A stretch of DNA of 64,000 nucleotides from Trichosphaerium sp. ATCC 40318 (lineage: Eukaryota; Discosea; Flabellinia; Trichosidae), in assembly GCA_038496445.1 (NCBI GenBank), contig JALMLS010000438.1, positions 62,001 to 126,000 on the forward strand, in the 5' to 3' direction. The notes beneath the pieces are model-generated. The model saw nothing but the letters and a program-made list of their open reading frames with translations. It did no database searches and was not told the DNA's origin. Numbering within the stretch: position 1 is the stretch's first letter; every line of letters begins with the position of its first letter. The translations under genes and the position numbers were made by a program. Positions 19,932 through 32,132 of the stretch are shown piece after piece.

Positions 19932-22104
19932 ATGTCTCGCACGGCAGGAGCACCTACAAGCGTTCATAAGGACAAACTACCTGAAGACGCCTCGAAATGG
20001 TCAGTTTCTACTTTAAAGCGCGTTCTACGCGAAAATAGAGTTTCCACAACCGGGTGCATAGAAAAACAAGATCTTATAGACCTCGTAATAAAACACCAAC
20101 TAAACAAGCCAATAATTGCGCCAGTAACGGAAGCGCCACCAGACAAAGTACCCACACTACCAGGGCTTAACGTAGCATTGATACAATCATTTCCTCAAAA
20201 AAACGTAGAATGGTGCGTGACATTTTAAAGCTTTTTTAAACCACGCCTGCTATGTTACAAACCATTTTTTGTAGGTACATAGAAAATGTAAGCGTTAAAA
20301 TGCCAACAAACAATGCTGGTCCAGAAAAGACGTGTGCGCTCATCGCAGCAGACTTGGAAGTACGTCATCTCAACAGTTTAAGCAAAATCGACGCTATCAC
20401 ACGAACCACTCGCTGACACTCTACTTCCAGAGAAACTGTATCATTGGGTTTTTTCAGATAGGAAAGATTTGGTCATCAGATGTTCTCCAGAAGTTCGTTG
20501 TACGTTGCCATTGCGTAGTCACTGTTTTACAACCACATTCCAACTGGCAATGCGTTATTTAATGACTCACTGTTTTTTTCTTTGCAGGCTTCGCTTTGTG
20601 AGAAGCCTTACGTACAAGGACAGCCTTCACATACAATCCTCGATCCATTCAGACCTCAAAAGATACTTTTCAGTCAGTCGGTAAGCAAAAACCAGCCAAC
20701 TAGCGCAACTTTTTTTTACACATATTCGAGTTTTTTTGTCTAGTGCAACTCAATTATTTACACGGCGTAGAATATACAAGCTGAGGTGAATGAGTTCTTG
20801 TCGTCTTTAAATATAAACACAGGCGCCAGTCAAAGGCCTCAAATTGTGCAAGTTATGGTATCTCAATTAAAGCAAACAGCAGAGCAAGGATTACCAAATT
20901 TAGCAGCTGCTGGGTTAACGTACGTTAAGAAAACCCAAAATTTTAACCTAAATTTGAAAAACAAAACCATTCATTGTTATCACCTTATTTATCCATTTAA
21001 GCCTTTCATTATGCGATCTATTTACTAATAAATACACAGGAGTATAGAAGGCGTAGACCATAAATTTGTTCATGCTTTATGGGACTCAGCAGCATTTTTT
21101 TACACAAAGAGTATGTTCTTATTCCACCATACGCCTTTTGGTTAACCTTCTCTCAAAGAGCCATGGACGAATGTAGACAACCTACAGTTTTTTGGCGTAC
21201 AAGTAGAATCGCTACCAATGAAGTAAGTGAACTCTATGTATTTGCGTTAGTAAGCTAACTGACCGTAGATACTGCGTATTGATGGGATTGGGAGCGCACC
21301 AATATGGGCTTTCTGTTTCTATTACCAAAGAAGCACTTAACCTTTACTTTCAAGTACGCTACTGAAATACCTCCTCAAGTGCTTATATTATTAGACTGAA
21401 GAGCAAATATGGAATGATATGGATACACTCATTCATAGTGTACAATACGGATCAATCAGAGAGTTACCTTATCAAGTGCGTTTCATAAACTTTTTTTTCT
21501 CATTTTTTTTCGTTGAAGAAAACCTTCTTTATTAGATAGTGTAAATTGTCTGTATATTAACTTGGTTTATTGTAGGATATAAAAGACTTTACCAAGAACA
21601 CTTACCCAGTTGTAGGGTTTGGCGAGACTGATCCATCAGAGCTTAGGACGTTTCCATTGTTCAGCGTTTTTTCAAAAAAAGAGGGTTTGTTGCGACCAAG
21701 CAAGGAGATGTTAGAGTTCTATGAAATTGCACTACGTGCATTACCTAATTTTGTTGATAAGATGAAACGTACGTTATAAGAAATATATTTTGTTGAGAGC
21801 ATCTGGTGGTCGCGAAAAACGGTGGCTATGGATTTACTGATTTTTTTTTCTTTCTTCAATTCTTATGTCGTTTTAGCTGCACCTGATTATCATAAATACT
21901 TCCCATCAACGTTTATGCCGTTAACTGATACTTGGCAAGTAAAAAGTGGTATTAGGTAACAAAGCAAATATAGAGTTTTTACTTGCTTACTCTATGTTTA
22001 ATAGTGGCACAATGAAGACAATTAAGGTTGTATATCCTTGCTTCACGCCACCAGAATCATTTATGAAAAACAGACCGCCTCCAGGGACACCATTACCTCA
22101 GTGA
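19932..22104 (+). CDS. Multi-exon protein with SAP-like N-terminus, function unknown
   Basis: ATG at 19932. The first exon has a SAP/LEM-like two-helix motif (WSVSTLKRVLRENRVS...EKQDLIDLVIKH, residues about 22-56). Later exons join in phase across introns of 40-90 bp: 20279-20357, about 20589-20682, 20785-20918, 21041-21110, 21170-21221, about 21271-21355, 21398-21476, 21575-21770, 21875-21955 and 22006-22104. The C-terminal 300 residues contain YCVLMGLGAHQYGLSVSI, then DFTKNTYPVVGFGETDPSEL, then a proline-rich end (NRPPPGTPLPQ). This part resembles an uncharacterised domain that I recall from proteins with MYND-type zinc fingers; no finger is visible here. Near 20395-20410 the reading frame seems to slip by one base between two well-coding stretches. 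Cellular role unknown. Confidence 0.55.
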
Positions 22105-22280
22105 ACAGGGAGTAGCTTTGATGTTAAGACAGGAAAGGAAGTTAATAAACAAAAACCCCAACAGGCGTGTATTTACGAATACATAATAGTACTTGTAGTT
22201 CTAAATAAATATTTGCACCAACTCGCCTATTATAATCAGTGCGCCAAAGTACGAATATTATGAGAATTTTGGTTAGAATC

Positions 22281-22800
22281 ACTCAAATATGCAAAGATAA
22301 CATCAAAACAAATCAACTCGGAGAACCTGCGCAAAATGTTGATGTTTGTATCTTAGTAAGATCAAGAAGAGCAACAGAAACGTTCGGTCCAACAGAAGGT
22401 AGATGGATGCAATGTTGGGTTATGCCGGAGGAATCAAACAAAAGACATCACAAATGCCAGGGTGACTCTTACAAGACATGTCACAAGAAAGGTGCTAATG
22501 AGAGGCCGACCGACACCATGGAATGAACGGTTAATTCCTGCTGAGTGCGCTGAAGCAGCTAACCGTGATCCGGAATGCTCAGACCATATTTACACTTCCG
22601 ATGTTACTTCAATCACACAAATCACAGAACGCAGTACTTTGTTATTGTGTTACAAAGCGGGCTTGTTGTAGAGGATGTAGAACACCTGGTAACAAGGCAA
22701 ATCTTTGGAGCGTATGGGACCTTGTTTGTGGTACAAGCTAGAGAAGTAACAAAGCCCATATGTTGTTGTAATCATTACAATGAAATAAATCACTTTTCAT
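22281..22800 (+). pseudogene. Broken copy of the 3' end of the 39-42 kb secreted-protein gene
   Basis: 22281-22397 matches 41835-41949 and 22428-22800 matches about 42266-42655, including the 3' UTR and its AATAAA (here 22784-22789). About 316 bp of the parent is missing between these blocks. One extra G near 22490 breaks the frame shared with the parent, and a further 6-bp deletion lies near the end. No upstream exons (signal peptide, Reeler) are present. It is therefore a truncated DNA-level duplicate; because it retains flanking 3' sequence and lacks a poly-A tract, a segmental origin is more likely than retroposition. Confidence 0.85.
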
Positions 22801-22959
22801 CAGTCTACCGCCCTTGCTGTACACATTTGCATGAATGTGGTGCAATTAAAGCAAGTGATAATGATGTTTTATGGTATTTGTTGTACGTTTGGGGTGTTTT
22901 GTTTTGTTGCTTTTACTACCCGTTTGTAGCACTGTTGGTGAACAGTGTTACAAGCATCA

Positions 22960-23075
22960 ACACCCCAGAATTTCATTGTTTGAAGATTGCCAACACAGTA
23001 GGAAAGAAGTAGAGGACAAGCCTATGTTACGATGCGAGTACTGTGATGTATGGTATCACTCTGAATGCCTTGATT
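22960..23075 (+). pseudogene. PHD-finger fragment
   Basis: A short frame carries the second half of a PHD-type zinc finger: MLRCEYCDVWYHSECLD (C-x2-C ... H-x2-C spacing), preceded by a weak match to the first cysteines. It stops at once and no flanking exons fit. I read it as a remnant of a chromatin-reader gene. Confidence 0.45.
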
Positions 23076-23895
23076 AGTACAAATACATGGAAGAAAAAGT
23101 AAGGCAGAGTGGTGCTTTGATTTGTCAAGAACTATACAAAAGTTTTAGAAGGACATGCTCACCTGACCTGAAATGTTAGAAAACAAGAAAAAAACACAGT
23201 TTACTAAGCTAGCGTGTATAATCAACAGCATATACCTTCCGGATTCTGTTTTCACCTAGTTCACTTGTGTTCTGGGCGCGTAGCCCATACTGTTGAAAAA
23301 TCCACAAAGCGTTTTTCATCACGTGATAGCAAAATAACTGGTTTTAACCTTAATACACCTGCCTTGGTGTTTGGATGCTGCGAGAGCGCTTTTGTTAGGG
23401 TTGAAGGAAGATAAATCAGCTTAGAACATTTTAAATAAAGTCACTTTATAATTACAACAACTGAAGAAATCGAGCCTATATTTTTAAGCATGATTTTTAT
23501 GAAAACAAATTTTGGATTTTTGAACACGTATAGTCCAAAAGTAGGGATTTATCTGACAAAGATTTATTCACGTTAAACTACAGCAGTTTGTGATACAAGA
23601 AACTAGCACTTGGGTACATCTAAGTCCCAATTGTAGCGGTGTATTTTCCGGTTGAAAAACTTCTCAAGACCAATATAGTCAAGGTTGAGCGCACACGTGA
23701 TGGCTGGTTTAAATTCTGGATCGTTTTCAAACATGGTCCAACCTTTAAGAAAGTTCTGAAATGCCGTTTGCTCCAAACATGGCTGCCAAGGTATTTTTTT
23801 ATCATTGGTTCGTCCTGTGCTCTGAATCTCACTTTCTTCAATCAGTTTTTTGTCGTTGCCTTGTCCTATGCTCTGAATCTTATTTTCATCATCTT

Positions 23896-26459
23896 CTACA
23901 TCGCTGCTTTCATTCCCCTCTTCTCATCATTTTCTTCGGGCCTTTTCCATACTATAGCACTATAGAATTGCCGAAGTGTAAAAAGATCCTTGTCTCGGAT
24001 GTGGAATCGGATAAACACTTGAACCAAAGATATCAAGTCATGTTTTGGTTCATACGTAACAGGTTTGTTATCAGCATGACAAAGTAGTACATCCCTGCTA
24101 GCAAACATTTGAGTACCAGAGTATGGTAGTACCACGTTAGAATCTGCAGCAGTACCCCAATCAATGAGGTACGGCATTGAATCTATACGCATTATGTTAC
24201 TGTCACTAATATCTCTAAAACAAGAAAACAATTAGTATTGATTTCAAAAAAAGATTACTTACCTGTGTACTATTCCTTTGTTATGTATTTTCTTAAGCAG
24301 TTTAACGATTACTCCTAAGTCTGGGCATTCACCATTTGATCTTATGCGATCACAAACAGGAGTAGTTATTATGTAAGGCAACCCTTGATCAGTTTCACCA
24401 TCAGTTATCTTCTCGGAATAAGTACACTGACACAACAATATTGGTAAAACGTACAAACTTAGGCATGCCAGATATATCTTGGTCAGAGAAGCGTGTTAAG
24501 TTTTTTTTCTCGATAGCTGCATAGGGCATGTAGTTATGGTTAAACACTTTCACAGCCATATTTGTGTTGTTAACTAATACACGATATACAGAAGCAGTCC
24601 TACCAGTTCCCAACTGACGTCTTGGGGTACATTGGATATTATTGACGAAGAATGTAGGGAAGTACCATCCAAGATCCTTTGGTGTTTTGCTTAAAAACGC
24701 ACTCAATAGCTTTGAACCTGTATCATTTGGGCTGCTTATAGAGTACTCTTTAGTCAACTCATAAGAGTAGTGATAGCGGCAATCTTGTCCATGCCATATC
24801 AGCCGAATGAACATGACCTTCTCTGCATTTGACAATATACCCATCATCCATTCTCGGGGACTTTGTAGAGCCATCAATGCAGCAAGAGAGCACCTGAAAA
24901 CAAGTTAATTGTACAATAGATATTTGGGCAAGCTTTGTTTTCTTAAATTGCCACGTACATCAGCTGACCTTTGTGAGAATCTGTCAATTTCTTGTCCTTT
25001 ACCTCCCATGTAGCAACAATTTGAAGTTTATCTGGATTCACTGCACTTATATCTTCCAGATTAGCTGTAAATATCAAGTCTGGGCGATGCTTTCTCGGGA
25101 TACCATACCCACCGAATGAGAGTTTATCATGAGAATCGATACACCTTAAATGAGGCATCTGGAAGTCTACTATTTGTTTGTAGAGATGCTTGTTCAGTAC
25201 TGTTTCTTTGGTTTCTCGTTTGAACTCAATACCTTCTTCCTCTGCTGCCTCTTTTAATTTTAAATTGACCAAATCATAATTGAGGGCATCACATGATTTG
25301 TCAACAAATACAATTTTGCCCTCGGCTCCCATTTCTTCAAGCCAAGGTGCTTTGTCTTTGACAACATTAGCGTTGTTGTTTTTACCTGCCTGTTTCAAGC
25401 ACACAGAATACGCTATTTAAAGTCAATTGATAAAACACAAAAAGCAATGTAAACCGTTTTCTAATGTACCTATTATTGCTATTGATGAAAAATCACCCCA
25501 ACGGACGGTATATCTTGTCAATAGATAATTGTTATTCATCTCTACTATCATTTGTGCTACTTCCTCTTTTGCTGGTTTTGTCCAACTCCTTTTTAAGTTG
25601 CGCAAGTTGCTCTTTTGTTTTTTTGTCTTTTTCGGCCAACTCCTTTTTAAAAATTTCTCGTTGATCCTTTTTCGCAGATTCCATTTGTTCTGCAATCATA
25701 GCCTTCAATGTATCCCTGGAATACCCACATATTTCAGCAGCATTTGGATCATTCATTGCCACAGCCCCAGGACCTTCCAGATCGCTATGACCACGCTTAA
25801 GCCTTACTGCCTCTGCTGTACGCTGGCTCTGAGTCGTGGAATCCTGTGCGGATTTCTGTTTGTCTGTTGGGATGAATGTAAATATCAGTAAGTTTGCAAT
25901 GTATTTGGTGACAATATAATCACGTGATAGATGACAATGAAATCATATTTAAACGTGCTTGAAAATACGTACGTGGAAACTTCCTTGTCAGTATCTCCCA
26001 AATCCACCCTGCTTTGTTTGGAGCACTTTGATAATACCCACTTTCTTTTGCCACTTTCCGCAACTTACTAACAGATGTTGCAAGAAGAGTTGCTATGAAA
26101 TGATGAGAAAAAGTGCGAACTATTCAAGTGTTCAAAAAAAATTCATAAAAACAGATAATTTTAACGAGACTTCATTGTTGAACGGTTGTTAAAACGGCGT
26201 AAAAAACTGTAGTTGGGCGTAAAAGTAGGTTAAAGCGTACTTGTTTCCTTGTGACCTGCGATTTTTTTTATAATAGTTTTTATAGCCCCTCTGGGGTAGC
26301 CCATGCGCTTACCAAGCAGTTGTATGCTTGGCTTATCGTTTTTGGCGAGCTCGGTTAACCATTGCACAAACCTCTTAAAGAATGCCGATTTTTTGTTTAC
26401 TACGGCTGTAATAAGCTCTTACATGAAGATATAACAAATACACGTTACATACCACTCAT
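23896..26459 (-). CDS. PD-(D/E)XK nuclease-like domain fused to protein kinase-like domain
   Basis: Start ATG 26459 in a 7-bp exon (intron 26452-26406), then helical exons ending about 26240, 26095-25970 and 25870-25530; the last is a coiled coil very rich in Lys/Glu. The exon at about 25404-24945 has the nuclease-like core: KHRPDLIF (motif D), then VATWEVKDKK (ExK) and SHKGQLMYVA. The exon at about 24877-24440 starts the kinase: LGTGRTASVY glycine loop and MAVKVF lysine. The next exons give GIVHRDISDSN (catalytic Asp), YLIDWGTAA (DWG in place of DFG) and YSGTQMFASRDV (activation segment). Stop at 23896. Nuclease plus kinase in one chain is known from Crinkler-type proteins of oomycetes, fungi and other eukaryotes; the Crinkler header domain is not evident. 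Probable role in conflict or nuclear signalling is inference. The DWG change may weaken metal binding. Confidence 0.68.
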
Positions 26460-27376
26460 GTAGGAAGGTCAGTGTAGCGACCAAGCGATAAGGCCAAGAA
26501 ACAAACTCCTGAGACCTTTGCTTCTGTATATGAGAGTGAAACAAAGCACATACTAGAGTATGGTTGTTTGGGTTTTTGATGGGTAAATCCTTGCCTCAGT
26601 TGATTCTGATTGATTGTCCAAGTAAAGTGGAAAACGACTGCCGAAATACTTAATATTGAACCAGTACCATCAAATATGCTGTGAAAGTTGCTTACAGCTC
26701 ACGTTAAATTGTAGTCTCAAACGTACGTAAACAGGGTTTGTACAACTACGAAACAAATGGCAGAGTTCTGAGCATGCATGAGCAAACAAGGTCCGTGGCT
26801 TATACTACACAGTTTACTTGAAATGAAAATGTAGGAATGTTTCCTTGTTAACCGGCAACAAGGATCTTGTTCGACTAGTCGTTATGGCAAATAACTGTAT
26901 CAAGGTGGAAGAACGGAGTAAAACGTTTTTGTATTCAAATGTCCGAATTAAGAGTTGTAGGTTAGTTTTTTTACCCTCATACTTGGCATTCAATCGCTCG
27001 CTTCGTTCGTCATAGCCGTACTCATACAAATTGGTTTGAAATGAAACCTTAGCAACAAAAAGTACGGCTGGGGTAGGGTTAAAGTTGTATTTTGAAGCAA
27101 AACATATAGCAAACAGTGTTTGAGGCATTCATACCATTGTTTGTTAGCAGCCTTTTGCAGTCACATAATGTGTCGCAATATCTCCGCAAGATTTAGCCAT
27201 TTAATCTTGGAGTATTAAGAAGGATGTTTGGCTGTAATAAGAGTTTTGGAGAAACCAACAAAACTATTTCACCGCAACACAAAACAAAAACACCAAAAAA
27301 ACGATAATAGTTCACCTAAAAATCTCAGGTCAAGTCAATTAATACAGCTTTACGACAACTTCAATAGTGACACGTC
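26460..27376. other. Intergenic, possible small ORF
   Basis: Divergent promoter region between the nuclease-kinase gene and ankyrin-PARP gene A. A 104-codon minus-strand frame with an ATG at 27128 exists but has no recognisable domain or clear splice structure. The last 90 bp are conserved with the upstream region of gene B (36029-36115), so they probably hold the promoter of gene A. Confidence 0.4.
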
Positions 27377-30300
27377 ATGACTGAGCCACAAAATGAACAA
27401 AACCAACATTTATCCAGTAAGAACAATGCTTTGAATCTTCTTCTTGCTAATAATTACCTTACGCTATTAGTAGTACTTACCAACAATGTATATCGTTCAC
27501 GTGTCTGCGTAATTAAATTTGTATTATATTTTGCAGGTTTGCCATGCTTGGCCAGCAAATAGTTAACCAATTATAGCTACAAATGGCTGTAGAGACATTG
27601 TTTCAACTTTAATTAAAGTACATAGAACTATAGATGCTGTTGATAGAAATGGAAAGACAGCTTTGGCATATGCAGGTAACGATGAGATATAGTGCCTTCA
27701 CTCAGGTTATTTAGCATACTATGGACGCAATGAAGTCGTATCAATGTTAATCAAAGCTGGTGCAAATATAGATGCTGTTGATAAGTATGGAAAGACTGCT
27801 TTGATTCATGCAGGTAATGAAAATCACATAAGTCGATTTTAAGTTAAATCTTTCCGCCTCTGTATGCGTTTTTATGCGTAGACTAACTGTTTGGATACAT
27901 TAAAAGGCGGTTGTGTTTTTTTTTTAAGGTGGGGCGTGGGTTACGAACAAGTACTTTGACAAAGTACTTTTTGAGTTTTATTGCCAAAATTATTTTTTGA
28001 CAAAAAATAGCATCGCTTAACAGCCCTCAAAGCCCGTAAATTGATACAAATTATTTTAAACTGGTTGGAAGCATTAAAAACAGGATAAAAGCACTTGGGG
28101 CAGTAAAGATATCAAACAGAAATTTGAAAATTTTCATAACCACTGTGGCCGAAAAACAAGAAACATTCTCATAAAAATTTACAACATATTTACTCATATA
28201 AAAGTTAGTACAAAAGGGACACATTAAAATCGTAGCAATGTTGATCAATGCCGGTACAAATATTGATGCTGTTGATGCATATAGAAAGACAGCGTTGATT
28301 CATGCAGGTAATGAATATCACAAAGAGAACTACTGAGATACAACGTATACTTGCTTACAATAAGAGTTAGTACAAGAGGGACACATTAAAATCGTAGCAA
28401 TGTTGATCAATGCCAAAGTAAATATTGATGGCCTTGATGCATATGGAAACACAGCTTTGATTTGGGCAGGTAATGTCACCTATGAAATACAATATGTTTT
28501 TACTCATGTTCGTATTTAGCAAAGGAAGGGCATAGTGAAATCGTATCAATGTTAATCAAAGTCACTACAAACATTGATGCCATTGACGATACTTTAAACA
28601 GGCCGGCTTTAACTACAGCAGGTAATGTCATATGCTACAACATGTTTTATAATGGTACTATTTAGTACTACATGGACACACTGAAATTGTATCAAAGTTA
28701 ATCAAAGCTGGTGCAAACGTTGATGTTGTTGGTGACTTTAGAGAAACACCCCTAAAGTGCGCAGGTATCACATCATGTAGTTATCACAAACCTTAAACTT
28801 GTTACTATTTAGTATACAAAGGACACCACGACATATTGTCAATGTTAATCAAAGCCAGTACAAGTATTGATGTTGTTGAGGAACATAGAAAAGACGCCAA
28901 CTCATGTACATTAGCTGACTATTTAACTAATATTTATTGTATTTAGTTATAGTGCCAAACAAAAAAAAGTGGCAAGACTTCCTTTTCATGCTATTTAAGC
29001 GAGTTGTATCAAATGCCCCTGGATCTGTTGAAGCTTTTGTAACCTTCTTGAAACACTGTCCGAGTGGTAAACAATGCCAAGGGATGTGGAAATCCTGTTC
29101 GTCAAACTTAAAGTTGGACTTTGAAACAAATCTTGAAGAGTGGCTTCCGTACTTGGTATGCTTCAATTGAACAATATGTTAGTTTTACTAATCATTTGAC
29201 CTTTAGCCAACACGCTCTTATTTTAAACTGGCAATGGAAAAAGGCATTTGTTATTTAATTTGCTCTACATACAAACCAACAGTTGTACTGTTGCCTGTGC
29301 GATATCCAACATGTTACTACCTGTTTATAAATAACACGTTTTTTAAACCAGAACTTCTGGAAACAAGACGGACGATTAATGCAGGGTATCTTGTATGATA
29401 TGCCCAAAGACGCATGGAATACAACAAATCAAAATGAGTTTCCAAAAGAAGAATACACTGGAGGTACAAGTCGCTGTTGTTCTTACTATTGACTAAAATA
29501 TAAAGGATTAACAAGTAACAACACATGGGATCTAAACCCACGATTATATTTTGCACATAATTGGGACAGATCTAAAAACACGTGCGTTCAATGTCATATT
29601 TTGGTTTTTTATTATTCACTTTTTGGAAAATAGAGGTATTATTACAAAGGCGACACACTACAAAATGCTGAATCTTCTTGATAAAAATGACAAAGTGGCA
29701 GTCAGAGAATTCAAGATCCTTCAACAAGAAATGTCAAAAATGCATGGCTATGACAAATACAATATCATTGAAGCGACTCTTGTTTACAATGAAATCTTGA
29801 CTGAAAACTTTGGTCGATACAACAAAATACTGCAGCACAGGCATCAGTATGTTTGTTATTCGTCCATTTTAAGAGACTAACATATGTTTATTTTAGAGAA
29901 TTGCCTGCATTGTTTAAAAAGCAAGATTGGAAAAACGATTACCACAAAGAGAGAGTTTATCTAAAATACAATGCCATACCCACTCAACAAGATAAAAATC
30001 AAAGTACTGATATTGAAGACAAACCAAAAGAAGAGGTATAGTTCTCAAAAATATCTTACAATCACTTACCTGTCGTTTAGTTACCAGTGATATTGATGGT
30101 TCATGGAACATCTGAGAAAGCAGCTCACAGTATTGTCAAAGCTGGCTTTGGAACTGTAAGTGCTTTGGATGCTGGATACTATGGTCAAGGCATCTACTTC
30201 ACAGTACGTAAAAAAGCTGACTGTATGAGTTCATTTTAACTTTTTACAAAGAGGAGTATAAAGTATGCTTGCTCTTATGATACTGGTGGAAACAAAGAAA

Positions 30301-31190
30301 AAACTATTATTTTGAGTCTTGTTACTCCTGGCAATGTATTTCCTGTACACAAACAACACTTTTGTATCTACGTTATTTAATAACAATTGCAAAAGGTCAA
30401 CTCAACAGACAAGTTAAGAGGACAGCCGATAAAGCCAGGATACCAAAGTCATTACACATTGGTAGATCACTTGGGTTTACCACTCTCTGAAGATAAAGTG
30501 ACCGTTGGAGTGTGCGATGAGCTTGTTGTTGGACAAGGTATACTAACAACAGCAAAACATGATGTGTATCTAACACTATGTTATTCAGATACTCAAGCTG
30601 TTGCTCGCTATATTCTCAAAGTTGCATATAAGACACAGACTAGACCAAGAAACACATCAAAAGCCAAGAAAGGTACAAGCAAACTTGACAACAAACTTAC
30701 GGAAGGTGATGGTTCAGATGATGATCTCTCCGACACTGAGGACAATTTCATTAATACACGGTATAGACACCACAATAGCCTTTTCTTATTGTTGTGCACT
30801 AGAAAATTGTGGGCTGCCCATGATGAGGACTCAACCGGTGACCATACTCCTGAACTAGAATTACAAATAGCAAACAATGAGGTTGACCAACTAAAGAAGA
30901 GCAATGCGAACATGAAGAAACTTCATGATAATTTACAGCAGACGAATGCAAAGCAACAACAAGACATTGCCAGCTTAAGGCAAGACAATATAAAACTTAC
31001 AAAAAGCAATGCCAACTTGAAGCAAGACAATTCAACCAAAGAAAAAGGCCTTATCGACTTAACAATAAGCATCAATACCCTGAAGCAAGACAATATTAAG
31101 TTATCTAAAACCGTCACTAGCCTACAAGAGAGAAATGCCATTCTACTTGCCAAAATAGCTCAACTTGAAAGTGCAAAGAAGCACACGTAG
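27377..31190 (+). CDS. Ankyrin-repeat + PARP + coiled-coil protein, copy A
   Basis: ATG at 27377 (MTEPQNEQNQHLSS), then exons 27577-27675, 27715-27813, 28209-28307, 28371-28469, 28520-28621, 28666-28764 and 28813-28905, each one ankyrin repeat (e.g. KAGANIDAVDKYGKTALIHA), giving seven repeats. About a dozen further short exons follow: a linker with NAPGSVEAFVTFLKHCPSG, a conserved helical block (KVAVREFKILQQEMSKMHGY), then the PARP core: VHGTSEKAAHSIVKAGFG, GYYGQGIYFT, YACSYDTGG, LVTPGNVFPV, GYQSHYTLVDHLG and DELVVGQ with the probable catalytic Glu. H-Y-E residues are all present. The tail is a charged linker and a long coiled coil (LKQDNIKLSKTVTSLQERNA) to the stop at 31190. Expected reaction: ADP-ribosylation of protein targets chosen by the ankyrin surface, with oligomerisation through the coil. 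Organisation recalls tankyrase without SAM. Gene B is its inverted copy. Confidence 0.85.
27577..28905 (+). repeat. Array of seven single-repeat ankyrin exons (copy A)
   Basis: Seven exons; five are exactly 99 bp, one is 102 bp and the last 93 bp, all bounded by phase-1 introns. Each begins inside the first codon of the repeat and ends after TALIHA-G. Introns are 38-63 bp except 27814-28208 (395 bp), which may mark lost repeats. Confidence 0.85.
27949..27969. repeat. Short perfect inverted repeat inside an intron of copy A
   Basis: AAGTACTTTG-A-CAAAGTACTT: 10-bp arms with a one-base centre, within the only long intron of copy A and just after a T-rich/G-rich stretch. Could be the scar or target of an insertion; no element remains. 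Confidence 0.4.
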
Positions 31191-32132
31191 AATCATAAAA
31201 TAGTTTAAGATACTAGATGGTTATAAAAATTCATCCATGATTCGTTGGAGCAAATGTGACCTTTTGTACAGGTTTCACCAATAACCAAATAAATAACACT
31301 CTGTTACCATGATTTTACTAGCCCAAAAGAAGTAGAGCAGTACATCCTTGCTTTTTTGAACGCTCCCAAACACTACTAATGTTGCTGCAGGCTTTGTAAA
31401 CGCCGCTGGTGTCAAATATGTAAACTAAATTTTGGGTCTGTTTGGTAATCACGTGGTTTGAAACGGTTGGATTTTCTGGACAGACGCAGGGGCATATCAC
31501 TAAAAGTGCGATTTGCAGAGAGTGGTTTTTTTTTAACAATATGAGTGGTTTTCTTGATGTCATTTCATGAGCAAGGATCCTGTAATTTGCACTACACTGC
31601 ATCTTATATTAAAGCAAAGGTAAGGGTATAACTGTAATGATTAGTCGCTATTGACGCGTCCTAGAGATAAGTCATATTGGATGCCTTTGGTTAAACCAAA
31701 CAATCATGAGAAGAAAATAGTAACACAAGACATGTTATTCAGGTGACTCAGTGATTGTTGTTGATTTACACTTCTCCGCTTGAGTCTTTTAATACGACAA
31801 CTATTTTCTACCAACTTAGGTAGGGTCGTATCAAGAATTGTAACTTATACAAATATATATAACAATACGTTTACTACAAAAATACAAACATTCTTACTAT
31901 TAATCTGAGAATTTGGCACGTTTATTATTGAGAGGTCCAACATTGCTGAAAACACAGCATCCGTGCCTCTAGGTCCCCTCTACAACGTTGTGCTACCTTT
32001 CTATCACTTATTCCACTTTTATATTGATGTAGGTTATGTTGTAACGTGTAAACAAAGAGTACAACAAGATAGAAAAAGTTCTTGTTTATTTGTAAAGGAT
32101 TGGTGTTTTGCGTTGCTTACATTTGATTGGAA
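31191..32132. other. Spacer between the two duplicated genes
   Basis: Centre of the inverted duplication, holding both 3' UTRs (AATAAA near 31284 on +). A CACGTG lies at 31450-31455. No supported coding region. Confidence 0.5.

Noticed and set aside
27949-27969. Transposon terminal inverted repeat
   Set aside because: The two 10-bp arms are adjacent, with no internal element and no second copy seen in the window; kept only as a small palindrome.
28051-28248. 65-codon hydrophobic minus-strand frame within copy A
   Set aside because: Lies across the long intron and antisense to an ankyrin exon; no independent support.
30608-30913. 101-codon minus-strand frame opposite the coiled-coil part of copy A
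   Set aside because: Shadow of the low-complexity Lys/Gln-rich coding strand.
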